Positions 32,635 to 41,990 of a stretch of DNA of 64,000 bases are shown piece by piece. The translations under genes were made by a program, and so were the position numbers. Numbering within the stretch: the first letter of the stretch is position 1; each line of letters begins with the position of its first letter. Below the pieces are notes generated by a model, which worked only from the letters and a program-made list of their open reading frames with translations, ran no database searches and was not told the origin of the DNA. The stretch is from Bradyrhizobium diazoefficiens (GTDB taxonomy: Bacteria; Pseudomonadota; Alphaproteobacteria; Rhizobiales; Xanthobacteraceae): positions 359,879 to 423,878 of the forward strand of contig NZ_JAFCJJ010000003.1 of NCBI RefSeq assembly GCF_018131015.1, written 5' to 3'.

Positions 32635-34899
32635 TCAGGCAAACTCGATCCTGACCTCGACCAGGGGCAGCCCCAGTCGGCGGCCGGGCTGGTCTGCGGT
32701 ATCCGGCTCGACCAGCTCGGGCGCGATCAGGACCAGATCGGCGATGCCCGACGAATTGGACGGCGTTTCGGTCTGCAGCACGACTTCGCCGGACGGGGTG
32801 ATATCGATGGCCACATCCTTGCCGCCGATCATCACGGCCCGGAGCTGTCCGACCGCCAGTCCGGGGCGCAGATTGCGCGTGTCGATCCGCACCGTGGTCC
32901 GCCGCCCGGCAGCCAGCCTCAGCAGGCAGGCGGGATGGCTCCAGCGCAGGGCCGTGGCATCGGCATATTCGAGCGCATGGAGGCCGATGATCGCGTGCCG
33001 GGCGAGTTCGGGCGCCGGGATGGCTCTGGTCGCCCTGACGGGCGGCAGCGGGTTGTCGCGCATCCACCGCATCTGTTCCGCGCACACGATATGGTCGTGC
33101 GAGGCAATGAAGGCCTTCCAGGCCCAGGCCTTGGAGACTGGCACGCGCATGATGAGAAAGGCGTCGAGCCTGATCCGCGCGAGCAGCCATGTCCTGCGCA
33201 ACCAAAGTGGAAGCAGCGACGGCACCAGCCGACGCGCCAGTGCCCGCAAGCGGCCTGCGTCGCGCTCCTCCCGTGACGCTGCAGTTCTCAATCCCCTGAA
33301 CAGCTTCCATGCGGCCGCGGCAGGCAGGATCGGTCGGGCGCCGTGGAAGGGCGAAGGTCCGAAATAGCTCTCGAAGAATTCCGCGTCCGCATCCGCAAGT
33401 GCTGCGCGGGCGGCCAGTTCGCCTCGCGCGTGGTCGGTGGTGTCCTCAATGTGCACGGAGAAGTCGGCCGCGTCTTCGTGCACCAGGCCGGACGTCGGCA
33501 ACGTAGAGATTTCGATACCGTGCTGATGCAACCGGGCCGACAGCAGCGGGGGCCCGAACTGGCCGAACGGCCCGATCGGTCCCAGCCTGTCGAAGACGTC
33601 ACGGCGTAGCGCAAAGGCGGTGCGATGCAGCCGCTGCCAGCTGGTCGGCTGTGCCCAATCCTGGTGCATCTGCGTGAACCACCGCTTCATCAGGCGGGCG
33701 ATGCGGTAACTGTCCGGATTCCTGATCCGGAAGTTGCATGCGCGCTTGTCGGGATTGGCTGCGATCCACTGCGCCAGCGCCGCCAGCGCGTCGCTGTCGG
33801 GCCAGCCGTGAGCCTCGACGAACAGCAGCCATGGCGCCTTGGCCGCGCCTGCGGCCGCATTCCAGAGCTCGGTGTCCTGGCGTGCATGCGGGACCCGGAT
33901 CAGCGTGTCGAAAGAACGCAGCACGTTCCGCAGGCTGGCCTCGTCGATCGGGATCTCCGCGGGCGCGGCGACGATCACTTGAAACCGATGCGCTGCTATT
34001 CCGTGCTGACGCTCGATCCACTGTCCGACAAGGTCCGCGGCGTCGCCGCGCACGTCGAAGATGGGATAGAGGACGGAAATCAGCGGACCATCCTCCGCTT
34101 CGCCGGGGCCGTCGACGGACCAGCAATGTGCCATCGCGAGCAGCTTCTTCTTGTTGTCGAGGCCGATGGTCCAATTGGCGTGGAACAGAAAAGGCCGGAG
34201 CTCTCCTTCCATCGCATCAATTGGAGTTAGCTCATGCCGCATCGTGCGGAAGCTGAGGCCATTGACGAACAGGGCCTCGGGAAGGAGGTAGATGTCCTTC
34301 AGCCAGGTCGGGTCGTGGGCAATGATCAGCTTGCAGGCGTCCTGGTCGTCGAACCGGCTGCCATCGCCGGGATCGCCGCTCCGCACGAGCAAGGCGTCCA
34401 GAAAGGCGATCGATCGTTCCGAACGGCGAACCGACATGAACCCGCAACAGAGGACAGGTGGAAAAAGCGGCTGCCCCTCGGTCTGGAATGCGAGCGGATA
34501 CTGGCTCGCCACCTCGGCCAGATAGGGCAGCGGATTTCGGAGCCAGCCGATATCGAGATCGGCGTAAACGAGGTGTTCGTGCTGTTCGATCAGCCGGCGA
34601 ATGAGGGCGATCTTGGCCCACGAGATGTCGCCGAATTTGCGCGAGCCGAACGCGGCATATTGGTCATCCTGGGTCGACGGCAGCAATGCGTCAGGGAGTA
34701 CCGGGATGTCCGGCGAGTGGCCGCCGACCACGCGCCGGACGGCCTCTTCCGCGTCCACGGGGCAGGCGATGATAATTTGCGCGGGTGCGATGCCCGCTCG
34801 CAGCATGCCGGACAGCGCATTGGCGAGGAATTCTTCCATGCCGCGCGTGCACAGCATCGCGACAACCGGAGTCATCGACGTCTCGGCCCTTGGAGTCAT
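32635..34899 (-). CDS. Two-domain glycosyltransferase (nucleotide-diphospho-sugar transferase plus GT2-like)
   Basis: 754 residues. The N-terminal ~240 residues match nucleotide-diphospho-sugar transferases (PF03407 type) with the DxD motif in LVYADLDIGWLRNP and the donor-site DDQDACKLI. A second domain at about 265-420 looks like a degenerate family 2 glycosyltransferase (ISVLYPIFDVRG, VIVAAPAEIP, WLLFVEAHGWPD). The C-terminal ~250 residues include arginine-rich helices and a beta-rich end with no family I recognise. The start is the ATG at 34897-34899 behind AAGGACTC. It stands alone between unrelated metabolic genes. Acceptor and sugar are unknown. Confidence 0.8.
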   Translation of the reverse strand: MTPRAETSMTPVVAMLCTRGMEEFLANALSGMLRAGIAPAQIIIACPVDAEEAVRRVVGGHSPDIPVLPDALLPSTQDDQYAAFGSRKFGDISWAKIALIRRLIEQHEHLVYADLDIGWLRNPLPYLAEVASQYPLAFQTEGQPLFPPVLCCGFMSVRRSERSIAFLDALLVRSGDPGDGSRFDDQDACKLIIAHDPTWLKDIYLLPEALFVNGLSFRTMRHELTPIDAMEGELRPFLFHANWTIGLDNKKKLLAMAHCWSVDGPGEAEDGPLISVLYPIFDVRGDAADLVGQWIERQHGIAAHRFQVIVAAPAEIPIDEASLRNVLRSFDTLIRVPHARQDTELWNAAAGAAKAPWLLFVEAHGWPDSDALAALAQWIAANPDKRACNFRIRNPDSYRIARLMKRWFTQMHQDWAQPTSWQRLHRTAFALRRDVFDRLGPIGPFGQFGPPLLSARLHQHGIEISTLPTSGLVHEDAADFSVHIEDTTDHARGELAARAALADADAEFFESYFGPSPFHGARPILPAAAAWKLFRGLRTAASREERDAGRLRALARRLVPSLLPLWLRRTWLLARIRLDAFLIMRVPVSKAWAWKAFIASHDHIVCAEQMRWMRDNPLPPVRATRAIPAPELARHAIIGLHALEYADATALRWSHPACLLRLAAGRRTTVRIDTRNLRPGLAVGQLRAVMIGGKDVAIDITPSGEVVLQTETPSNSSGIADLVLIAPELVEPDTADQPGRRLGLPLVEVRIEFA

Positions 34900-35026
34900 G
34901 AGTCCTTGGCGTCAATGCGTTGCGACCGCGGCGCGGACATGTCCCGCGCGCGCGTCAGGCTTAACAGGATTGCGGGCGGGAGTCTTGCTCTGCCGGCATC
35001 GCTCCGGAACTCGCCGCGCGCAGCGA

Positions 35027-35455
35027 TCAGCCCGCGTTCGCCTTCAATCCCGCCGCCTGGATGCCGGCGACCGCGCAGGCCTCGTCATTGTCGGAGGTGT
35101 CGCCGGAGACGCCGACCGCGCCGAGAAGCGTCGCGCCGTCCATGATCAGCACGCCGCCGGGGACGGGCACCAGGGCGCCCTTGGCGATCGTGTTCACGGC
35201 GTCGATGAAATAGGCCTGCTCCTGGGCGCGCTGGAACAGGGCCCGCGAGCCCATGCCCATGGCGAGCGCGCCATAGGCCTTGCCGTGGGCGATCTCGGCG
35301 CGCATCAGGCTGGTGCCGTCCTGCGCGGCGGCGAGCTTGAGCACGCCGCGCGCGTCAAGGATGGTGACGACGAGCGGCTTCAGCTTCAGTTCGCCGGCCT
35401 TGGCGAAGGCGGCGTCGAGAATCTTGCGGGCGGCGTCGAGGGTCAGATCAGCCAT
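35027..35455 (-). CDS. GlcG/HbpS-like protein
   Basis: 142 residues of the GlcG/HbpS (DUF336) family. It has the typical ARGVLKLAAAQDG, LMRAEIAHGKAYGA, VPVPGGVLIMDG and GAVGVSGDTSDNDEACA blocks. The start at 35453-35455 follows AAAGGAGCC. It overlaps the end of the large FAD/Fe-S dehydrogenase by 8 bases, so the two are coupled; glcG likewise accompanies glycolate oxidase genes in E. coli. The family's role is unclear; some bind haem or degrade cobalamin-like ligands. Confidence 0.9.
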   Translation of the reverse strand: MADLTLDAARKILDAAFAKAGELKLKPLVVTILDARGVLKLAAAQDGTSLMRAEIAHGKAYGALAMGMGSRALFQRAQEQAYFIDAVNTIAKGALVPVPGGVLIMDGATLLGAVGVSGDTSDNDEACAVAGIQAAGLKANAG

Positions 35456-38400
35456 GGTTGGGCTCCTTTGCAACTTGTGAAGTGGAATCGGTTTCCGCGC
35501 GATCGAGGCTCATGGCGAGGACGCGCGCGACGTGAAGCGCCTCGCGCCCGGCGCCGTCGTGAATCTGGTGACGGCACGAGGTACCGTCGGCGACGACCAG
35601 CGTCGCCGGATCCGCGCCTCGCACGGCGGGCAACAGCGACAGCTCGGCCATCTCGATCGAGGCGTCATAGGTCTCCGCGCCATAGCCGAACGCGCCGGCC
35701 ATGCCGCAGCAGCTCGATTCGATGGTCTCGACCTTCAGCCCGGGGACGAGGCGCAGCACCTGCTCGACCGGCTTGAAGGCGCCGAAGGATTTCTGATGGC
35801 AATGGCCGTGCACCACGGCCTTCTCGGCGACATGGCCCAGCGGCAGTTGCAGCCGGCCGGCTTCGGCCTCGCGCACCAGAAACTCCTCGAAGGTGAGCGC
35901 ATGGGCGCCGACCCCCCTGGCGCCGTCGTCCTTGCGCAGCGATGCGAGCTCGTCGCGCAGCGTCAGGAGGCAGCTCGGCTCGAGGCCGACGATCGGCACG
36001 CCGCGCGCGGCAAAAGGCGCGAAGGCGGCCACGAGCCGGTCGAGCTCGGACCTCGCTTCATCGACGAGACCGGCCGACAGGAACGTGCGTCCGCAGCACA
36101 GCGGACGGCTGCCGCCCGCAGGTTTCGGCAAGTGCACGCGATAGCCGCCGGCCGTTAGCACGCGCAGCGCAGCCTCGAGATTTTCACGCTCATAGATCCG
36201 ATTGAACGTGTCGGCGAACAGCACGACCTCGCGGCCGGCCTCGGGCCCGATGCTGTCGGCGCGCGGCACGAACACGTCGCGGCGGAACGTCGGCAGGGTC
36301 CGGCGTGCACTGATGCCGGCGAAGCGCTCGAACAGCTTTCGCAGCAGCGGGCTGCGGTTGCGCAGATTCGCCAGCGGGGCGAAGCGTGACGCAAGGCCGG
36401 CATAGCGCGGCAGATAGCCGACCAGGCGGTCGCGCAGCGTCAGCCCGTGGGAGGCGGCGCGGGCGGCGAGCACCTCGATCTTCATCTTGGCCATGTCGAC
36501 GCCGGTCGGGCATTCGTGGCGGCAGGCCTTGCAGGAGACGCAGAGTTTCAGCGTTTCCATCATCTCGTCGGAAGACATCGCGTCGGGTCCGAGCTGGCCG
36601 GAGATCGCGAGACGCAGCGTGTTCGCGCGCCCGCGCGTGACATCCTTCTCGTTGCGCGTCGCGCGGTAGGACGGGCACATCACGCCGCCCTCGAGCTTGC
36701 GGCAGGCGCCGTTGTTGTTGCACATCTCGACCGCGCCCTGGAAACCGCCACCGGCGCCGGGCCAGGCGGACCAGTCCAGCTTCGTCTTCAGCTCGCCAAC
36801 GCGATAGTCGGGCTTGAACCGGAACAGCGAGCGGTCGTCCATCCGGGGCGCATCGACGATCTTGCCGGGATTGAGCACGCCCTCCGGATCGAAACGTTGC
36901 TTCACCTCTTTGAAGTCGGCGACGAGGCGCTCGCCGAACATGGTTTCGTGGAATTCGGAGCGCACCAAGCCGTCGCCGTGCTCGCCGGAATGCGAGCCCT
37001 TGTACTCGCGCACCAGCGCGAAGGCTTCCTCGGCGATGGCGCGCATCGCCTTCACGTCCTTCTCGAGCTTGAGATTCAGCACCGGGCGCACGTGCAGGCA
37101 GCCTTCGGAGGCATGGGCGTACATGGTGCCGCTGGTGCCGTGCCTGGCAAAAACCTCGTTCAGCCGCGCGGTGTAGTCGGCCAGATGCGGCAGCGGCACG
37201 GCGCAGTCCTCGACGAAGGAGACCGGCTTGCCCTCCTGCTTCATCGACATCATGACGTTGAGGCCGGCGGCACGGAAATCGGCAATCCCACTCTGCAGCG
37301 CAGGCTCGGTGATCTCGACCACGCCGCCCCATTTGCGCGTCTCGTTGCTCCAGCCGAGGCCGAGATCGCCCATCAGCTCGCTTAGCTGCTTCAGCCGCAG
37401 CAGATTGTCCGCCTGGTCCTCTTCCGCGAATTCGACGACCAGCACGGCATCCGGATCGCCCTTGATCGCGGCCGAAATGATCGGCCGGAACATCGCGATG
37501 TCGCGGCCGAGCGCGAGCATGGTGCGGTCGACCAATTCGACGGCGATCGGCTTCAGCTTGACGATGTGCTGGGCGGCATCCATCGCATGGTAAAAACTGC
37601 CGAAATGGCAGACGCCGAGCGCCTTGTTGCGGATCACCGGCCACAGCTTCAGCTCGACCTTGGTGGTGAAGGCGAGGGTGCCTTCGGAGCCGACCAGCAG
37701 GTGCGCCATGTTGTTTGGCGCATTGCGCGGCACCAGTGCATCGAGATTGTAGCCGCCGACACGGCGCTGCACCTTGGGAAAGCGCGCGGCGATCTCCTCG
37801 GCCTCGCGCGCCCCGAGATCGAGCATGTCGCGGAACAGGGCGCGGGCGCTGTCATTGGCGTGGATGTCCGAATGATCGCGCGACACTTCGCCGAAGCGGT
37901 TGAGCGTGCCGTCCGCGAGCGCGGCTTCCATCGACAGCGTGTTGTCGCGCATCGTGCCGTAGCGCAACGAGCGGCCGCCGCAGGAATTGTTGCCGGCCAT
38001 GCCGCCGATGGTGGCGCGCGAGGCAGTCGAGACGTCGACCGGGAACCAGAGGCCGTGCTTTTTGAGCTGGCGGTTGAGGTCGTCGAGCACGATGCCGGGC
38101 TCGACCACGCAGGTGCGGCCTTCGACGTCGAGCGACAGGATGCGGTTGAGGTGTTTTGAGAGATCGACGACGAGGCCGTCATTGACGGTCTGGCCGCATT
38201 GCGAGGTGCCGCCACCGCGTGGGGTGACTTTCACCCCCGCGTCGCGGGCGATCGAAAGCGCCCGCAAGGCCTCATCCATGGTTCGGGGTACCACCACGCC
38301 TGCGGGCAGGATCTGGTAGAACGAAGCGTCGGTGGCGTAGCGGCCGCGGCTGAAGCGGTCGAACAGGACGTCGCCCGTAATTTCCCGGGACAGACGTGCC

Positions 38401-38456
38401 GCCAGGCCGTCCTTTTGGGCCGATTTGTTCGATTTTCCGGCCACTTCCGCCGCCAT
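35448..38456 (-). CDS. FAD/[4Fe-4S] 2-hydroxyacid dehydrogenase fusion (GlcDEF/YdiJ type)
   Basis: 1002 residues. An FAD-binding PCMH domain (about 35-270, GGGTSQCGQTVNDG; later LLVGSEGTLAF) is followed by the FAD-oxidase C-terminal domain (about 280-530). A ferredoxin-like part has CVSCKACRHECP, and the C-terminal half has two CCG modules (CCGRTF and SSCCGMAG). It therefore joins the functions of glycolate oxidase GlcD and GlcF in one chain, as in YdiJ (D-2-hydroxyglutarate dehydrogenase). Electrons probably go to quinone. The start at 38454-38456 is preferred over 38513. Neighbouring GlcG and serine-glyoxylate-type aminotransferase genes favour glycolate/D-2-hydroxyacid metabolism; the exact acid is unknown. 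Confidence 0.9.
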   Translation of the reverse strand: MAAEVAGKSNKSAQKDGLAARLSREITGDVLFDRFSRGRYATDASFYQILPAGVVVPRTMDEALRALSIARDAGVKVTPRGGGTSQCGQTVNDGLVVDLSKHLNRILSLDVEGRTCVVEPGIVLDDLNRQLKKHGLWFPVDVSTASRATIGGMAGNNSCGGRSLRYGTMRDNTLSMEAALADGTLNRFGEVSRDHSDIHANDSARALFRDMLDLGAREAEEIAARFPKVQRRVGGYNLDALVPRNAPNNMAHLLVGSEGTLAFTTKVELKLWPVIRNKALGVCHFGSFYHAMDAAQHIVKLKPIAVELVDRTMLALGRDIAMFRPIISAAIKGDPDAVLVVEFAEEDQADNLLRLKQLSELMGDLGLGWSNETRKWGGVVEITEPALQSGIADFRAAGLNVMMSMKQEGKPVSFVEDCAVPLPHLADYTARLNEVFARHGTSGTMYAHASEGCLHVRPVLNLKLEKDVKAMRAIAEEAFALVREYKGSHSGEHGDGLVRSEFHETMFGERLVADFKEVKQRFDPEGVLNPGKIVDAPRMDDRSLFRFKPDYRVGELKTKLDWSAWPGAGGGFQGAVEMCNNNGACRKLEGGVMCPSYRATRNEKDVTRGRANTLRLAISGQLGPDAMSSDEMMETLKLCVSCKACRHECPTGVDMAKMKIEVLAARAASHGLTLRDRLVGYLPRYAGLASRFAPLANLRNRSPLLRKLFERFAGISARRTLPTFRRDVFVPRADSIGPEAGREVVLFADTFNRIYERENLEAALRVLTAGGYRVHLPKPAGGSRPLCCGRTFLSAGLVDEARSELDRLVAAFAPFAARGVPIVGLEPSCLLTLRDELASLRKDDGARGVGAHALTFEEFLVREAEAGRLQLPLGHVAEKAVVHGHCHQKSFGAFKPVEQVLRLVPGLKVETIESSCCGMAGAFGYGAETYDASIEMAELSLLPAVRGADPATLVVADGTSCRHQIHDGAGREALHVARVLAMSLDRAETDSTSQVAKEPNHG

Positions 38457-38661
38457 GGTCCGCTCTTGCCTGTTCGCCGTCCCCGTCTTGCCTACCGTCG
38501 CGGCCCTTGGCAAGGCGAGCCCTGCTTCTTGTGCATTGACGGACCCCGCCGGGCGAGGGACAAGCCCGGGAAATAGTGATATGCGAGCGGCTCGCCCGAG
38601 CCCTCGCGTCGGGCCAACAGATTTAAAGCCAAGACCGCTTCAAAGACCGGGAAGGACGCCC

Positions 38662-39861
38662 ATGACCGTGCACACTGGAAGGCATTTTCTCCAGATTCCA
38701 GGACCGACCAACGTGCCCGACCGCGTGCTGCGGGCGATGGACATGCCGACGCTGGACCATCGCGGTCCGGAGTTCGCCGAGCTCGGTTTCGCCGTCCTCG
38801 CCTCGATGCAGCGGGTGTTCCGCACCAAGCAGCCCGTGATCATCTTCCCCTCGTCCGGCACCGGCGCCTGGGAAGCGGCGATGGTCAACGTGTTCTCGCC
38901 CGGCGACAAGGTCCTGATGTGCGAGACCGGCCAGTTCGCCGTGCTGTGGCGCGGCATCGCCGACAAGTTCAAGATTGACGTCGACTTCGTTCCGAGCGAC
39001 TGGCGCCATGGCGCCGACCTCGCCGAGATCGAGAAGCGTCTTGCCGCCGACAAGCAGCATGCGATCAAGGCCGTCTGCGTCGTCCACAACGAGACCTCGA
39101 CCGGCTGCGTGACGCCGCCGCTGGAGGTCCGCAAGCTGCTCGACCGCGTCAAGCACCCGGCGCTGCTGATGGTCGACACCATCTCCGGCCTCGGCTCGAT
39201 GGAATATGAGCACGATGCCTGGGGCATCGACGTCTCGGTCGCGGGCTCCCAGAAGGGCCTGATGCTGCCCCCGGGCCTCGGCTTCAACGCCGTCTCGGAG
39301 AAGGCGCTCGCGGTCGCCAAGGCCAATCCCGGCATGCGCTCCTACTGGGACTGGCAGGAGGTCATCACCTTCAACAAGCTCGGCACCTTCCCCTACACGC
39401 CCGCGACCAATCTGCTCTACGGCCTGCGCGAGGCGGTCAAGATGCTGGAGGAGGAGGGCCTCGAGAACGTCTGGACCCGCCACAAGCGCCACAGCGCGGC
39501 GACGCGCGCGGCGGTCAAGGTCTGGGGCCTGGAGACGCAGTGCGCCGATCCCGCCGCCCACTCGCCGGCGCTGACCGGCGTGCGCGTGCCGGAAGGCCAT
39601 GACGCCGACGCCTTCCGCAAGGTCGTGCTCGACAATTTCGACATGTCGCTCGGCACCGGCCTGAACAAGGTCAAGGGCAAGGTCTTCCGCATCGGCCATA
39701 TCGGTCATTTCAACGACCTGATGCTGATGGGCACGCTCGCCGGCGTCGAGATGGGCCTCGACCTTGCCAAGATCCCGCACCGGAGCGGCGGCGTGCTGGC
39801 GGCCATGGACGTCCTCAAGGGGCGCGACGTGGTGCCGATGACCAAGGCTCAGGTGGCCTAA
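38662..39861 (+). CDS. Serine-glyoxylate/alanine-glyoxylate-type aminotransferase (class V)
   Basis: 399-residue PLP enzyme. The Schiff-base lysine is Lys198 in SVAGSQKGLMLPPGLGF. The aspartate that contacts the pyridine nitrogen is in LLMVDTISGLGSMEY. The N-terminal IPGPTNVPDRVL is characteristic of serine-glyoxylate aminotransferases of the serine cycle and photorespiration-like routes. It converts glyoxylate and serine to glycine and hydroxypyruvate. The start is the ATG at 38662 behind GAAGGACGCC. It is divergent from the 2-hydroxyacid dehydrogenase, which could make glyoxylate, so the two flank one promoter region. The rest of a serine cycle is not in the window. Confidence 0.9.
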   Translation: MTVHTGRHFLQIPGPTNVPDRVLRAMDMPTLDHRGPEFAELGFAVLASMQRVFRTKQPVIIFPSSGTGAWEAAMVNVFSPGDKVLMCETGQFAVLWRGIADKFKIDVDFVPSDWRHGADLAEIEKRLAADKQHAIKAVCVVHNETSTGCVTPPLEVRKLLDRVKHPALLMVDTISGLGSMEYEHDAWGIDVSVAGSQKGLMLPPGLGFNAVSEKALAVAKANPGMRSYWDWQEVITFNKLGTFPYTPATNLLYGLREAVKMLEEEGLENVWTRHKRHSAATRAAVKVWGLETQCADPAAHSPALTGVRVPEGHDADAFRKVVLDNFDMSLGTGLNKVKGKVFRIGHIGHFNDLMLMGTLAGVEMGLDLAKIPHRSGGVLAAMDVLKGRDVVPMTKAQVA

Positions 39862-39889
39862 AGAACAACAACACTGAAGAGAGCGCGCG

Positions 39890-40687
39890 ATGAACGCACC
39901 GACGGCCACGAACGAAGACCTGCTCTACTCCGTCCAGGACGGCATCGCGCGGATCACCTTCAACCGCCCCCAGGCGCGCAACGCCATGACCTTCGCCATG
40001 TATGACCGCATGGCGGAGATCTGCAAGGAGATCAACGCCGACCGTTCGATCAAGGCGCTGATCCTGACCGGTGCCGGCGACAAGGCGTTCGCCTCCGGCA
40101 CCGACATTTCCCAGTTCCGTGCGTTCAAGACCGCGCAGGACGCGCTCGACTATGAGGCCCGCATCGACCGCGTGCTCGGCACGCTGGAGCAGTGCCGCGT
40201 GCCCGTGATCGCGGCGATCGCAGGGGCCTGCACCGGCGGCGGCGCCGGCATCGCCGCCTGCTGCGACCTGCGCATCGGCACCGAGACGACGCGTATCGGC
40301 TTTCCAATCGCGCGCACGCTCGGCAACTGCCTGTCGATGTCGAATATCAGCCGCGTCGTCTCGCTGGTCGGACCTGCGCGCACCAAGGATTTGATCTTCA
40401 AGGCGCGGCTGGTCGAGGCGCAGGAGGCGCTGTCGCTCGGCCTGCTCAACGAGGTCGTGCCGGACGTCGAGACGCTGCAGCGTCGCGCGGACGAGACCGC
40501 AAAGCTCGTCGCGAGCCACGCGCCGCTCACCCTCGAGGCCACCAAGGAAGCGGTGCGCCGCATCCGCCGCACGCTGTCGCGCGAAGAGGGCGAGGACCTG
40601 ATCCTGAAGGCCTATATGAGCGAAGACTTCCGCGAGGGCATGGACGCCTTCCTCAACAAGCGCGCGCCGAACTGGAAGGGCAGGTAG
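39890..40687 (+). CDS. Crotonase-fold (enoyl-CoA hydratase/isomerase family) protein 2
   Basis: 265 residues. The oxyanion-hole segments DKAFASGTDISQF and GACTGGGAGIAACCD are present. By eye alignment both catalytic glutamates of enoyl-CoA hydratase are missing: Gly replaces Glu144 and, in IGFPIARTLG, Ile replaces Glu164. A plain hydratase is thus unlikely; other crotonase reactions or a non-catalytic role are possible. It starts 28 bases behind the aminotransferase gene (GAAGAGAG upstream) and is probably co-transcribed. Confidence 0.88.
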   Translation: MNAPTATNEDLLYSVQDGIARITFNRPQARNAMTFAMYDRMAEICKEINADRSIKALILTGAGDKAFASGTDISQFRAFKTAQDALDYEARIDRVLGTLEQCRVPVIAAIAGACTGGGAGIAACCDLRIGTETTRIGFPIARTLGNCLSMSNISRVVSLVGPARTKDLIFKARLVEAQEALSLGLLNEVVPDVETLQRRADETAKLVASHAPLTLEATKEAVRRIRRTLSREEGEDLILKAYMSEDFREGMDAFLNKRAPNWKGR

Positions 40688-40837
40688 CGCGCATTGCTGC
40701 GCTGCCCTGCGATCGATCTTATTCCAAAGTCATAAGCGGGACGGTATCGACCCGGCTTGAACTGGCTTCCATTCGCTCGCACAATGCCGTCCGCCTTACT
40801 CCGTAAAATGGCCAATCCAAACAAGAACATAGGAAGG

Positions 40838-41830
40838 ATGCGCGTGGGACATCGTACAAGGGCTGCAATCACGCTGGCGGCTGCGCTTTGCGCCACGCCG
40901 GCCTTCGCCGGATGGGAACCGACCAAGCCTGTCGAGATCGTGGTAGCCGCCGGCGCAGGCGGCGCCTCCGACCAGATGGCGCGGATGATGCAGGCCGCGA
41001 TCCAGAAGAACAATTTGATGAAGCAGCCGATGGTGGTCTCGCTCAAGGGCGGCGCCTCGGGTGCGGAAGCGCTGATGTACATGAAGTCCAGCGAGGGTGA
41101 TCCGAACAAGGTGCTGATCGCCTACTCGCTGATCTACATGCTGCCGCTCTCGGCGAAGATCCCGTTCAACTGGCGCGAGCTGACGCCGGTCTCGGTGATC
41201 GCGCTCGACCAGTTCGTGCTGTGGGACAACAGCGCCGGCCCGAAGACGGTGAAAGACTTCGTCGCCGCCGCGAAGGCCGCGAGCGCGCCGTTCAAGATGG
41301 GCGGCACCGGCTCCAAGCGCGAGGACCACGTGCTGACCGTGTTCCTCGAGCAGAAGACCGGCGCGAAATTCTCCTATCTGCCCTACAAGTCTGGCGGCGA
41401 GGCCGCGACCCAGCTCGTCGGCAATCACACCGAGTCCAACGTCAACAACCCCAGCGAAAATCTCGAGGTCTGGCGCGCGGGCCAGGTGCGCCCGCTCTGC
41501 GTGTTCGACAAGGAGCGCATCGCCTACACCACCAAGGTAACCGACACGCAGTCCTGGGCCGACATCCCGACCTGCAAGGAGGAGGGCGTCGACGTCCAGT
41601 ACCTGATGCTGCGCGCGATGTTCCTGCCCGGCAAGGTCACGCCGGAGCAGCAGGCGTTCTACGTCGATCTGTTCCAGAAGGTGACGCAGACCGCGGAATA
41701 CAAGGACTACATGGAGAAGCAGGCACTGAAGCCGATCTTCCTCACCGGCAAGGACATGGTGCAGTTCCTCGAGGAGGACGACGCCGTCAACAAGTCGCTG
41801 ATGACCGAAGCCGGATTTGTCGCGAAGTGA
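40838..41830 (+). CDS. tctC: Tripartite tricarboxylate transporter receptor (TctC/Bug family)
   Basis: About 330 residues with a signal peptide (RAAITLAAALCATPAFAG) and a mature Bug fold (WEPTKPVEIVVAAGAGGASDQMA). The start is taken as the ATG at 40838 next to AGGAAGG; a GTG six bases on has better spacing. It is more divergent from the receptor at 28402 than gene duplicates would be. It precedes tctB and tctA, separated by a hairpin-rich repeat, so it belongs to a full transporter. Confidence 0.9.
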   Translation: MRVGHRTRAAITLAAALCATPAFAGWEPTKPVEIVVAAGAGGASDQMARMMQAAIQKNNLMKQPMVVSLKGGASGAEALMYMKSSEGDPNKVLIAYSLIYMLPLSAKIPFNWRELTPVSVIALDQFVLWDNSAGPKTVKDFVAAAKAASAPFKMGGTGSKREDHVLTVFLEQKTGAKFSYLPYKSGGEAATQLVGNHTESNVNNPSENLEVWRAGQVRPLCVFDKERIAYTTKVTDTQSWADIPTCKEEGVDVQYLMLRAMFLPGKVTPEQQAFYVDLFQKVTQTAEYKDYMEKQALKPIFLTGKDMVQFLEEDDAVNKSLMTEAGFVAK

Positions 41831-41841
41831 CCGTCTCTTCT

Positions 41842-41962
41842 CCCTCTCCCCGTTCTTACGGGGAGAGGGTTGGGGTGAGGGGCTCTCTCCGCGAGTCCCA
41901 TGCTCACCTTCATTGCGGAGACTCCCCCTCACCCCAACCCTCTCCCCGCAAGCGGGGAGAGG
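41842..41962. repeat. REP-like double hairpin between tctC and tctB
   Basis: Two hairpins (12-base stem at 41842-41869, loop TCTT; 11-base stem at 41939-41962, loop AA) lie inside a larger perfect 24-base inverted repeat, 41859-41882 against 41925-41948. The sequence type (CTCTCCCCG / CGGGGAGAG with GGTTGGGGTGAGG) is a widespread intergenic element of this group (recalled). It may set differing tctC and tctBA mRNA levels. Confidence 0.85.
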
Positions 41963-41990
41963 AGGTATCGAGCTCAGTTACTCCCTAACG

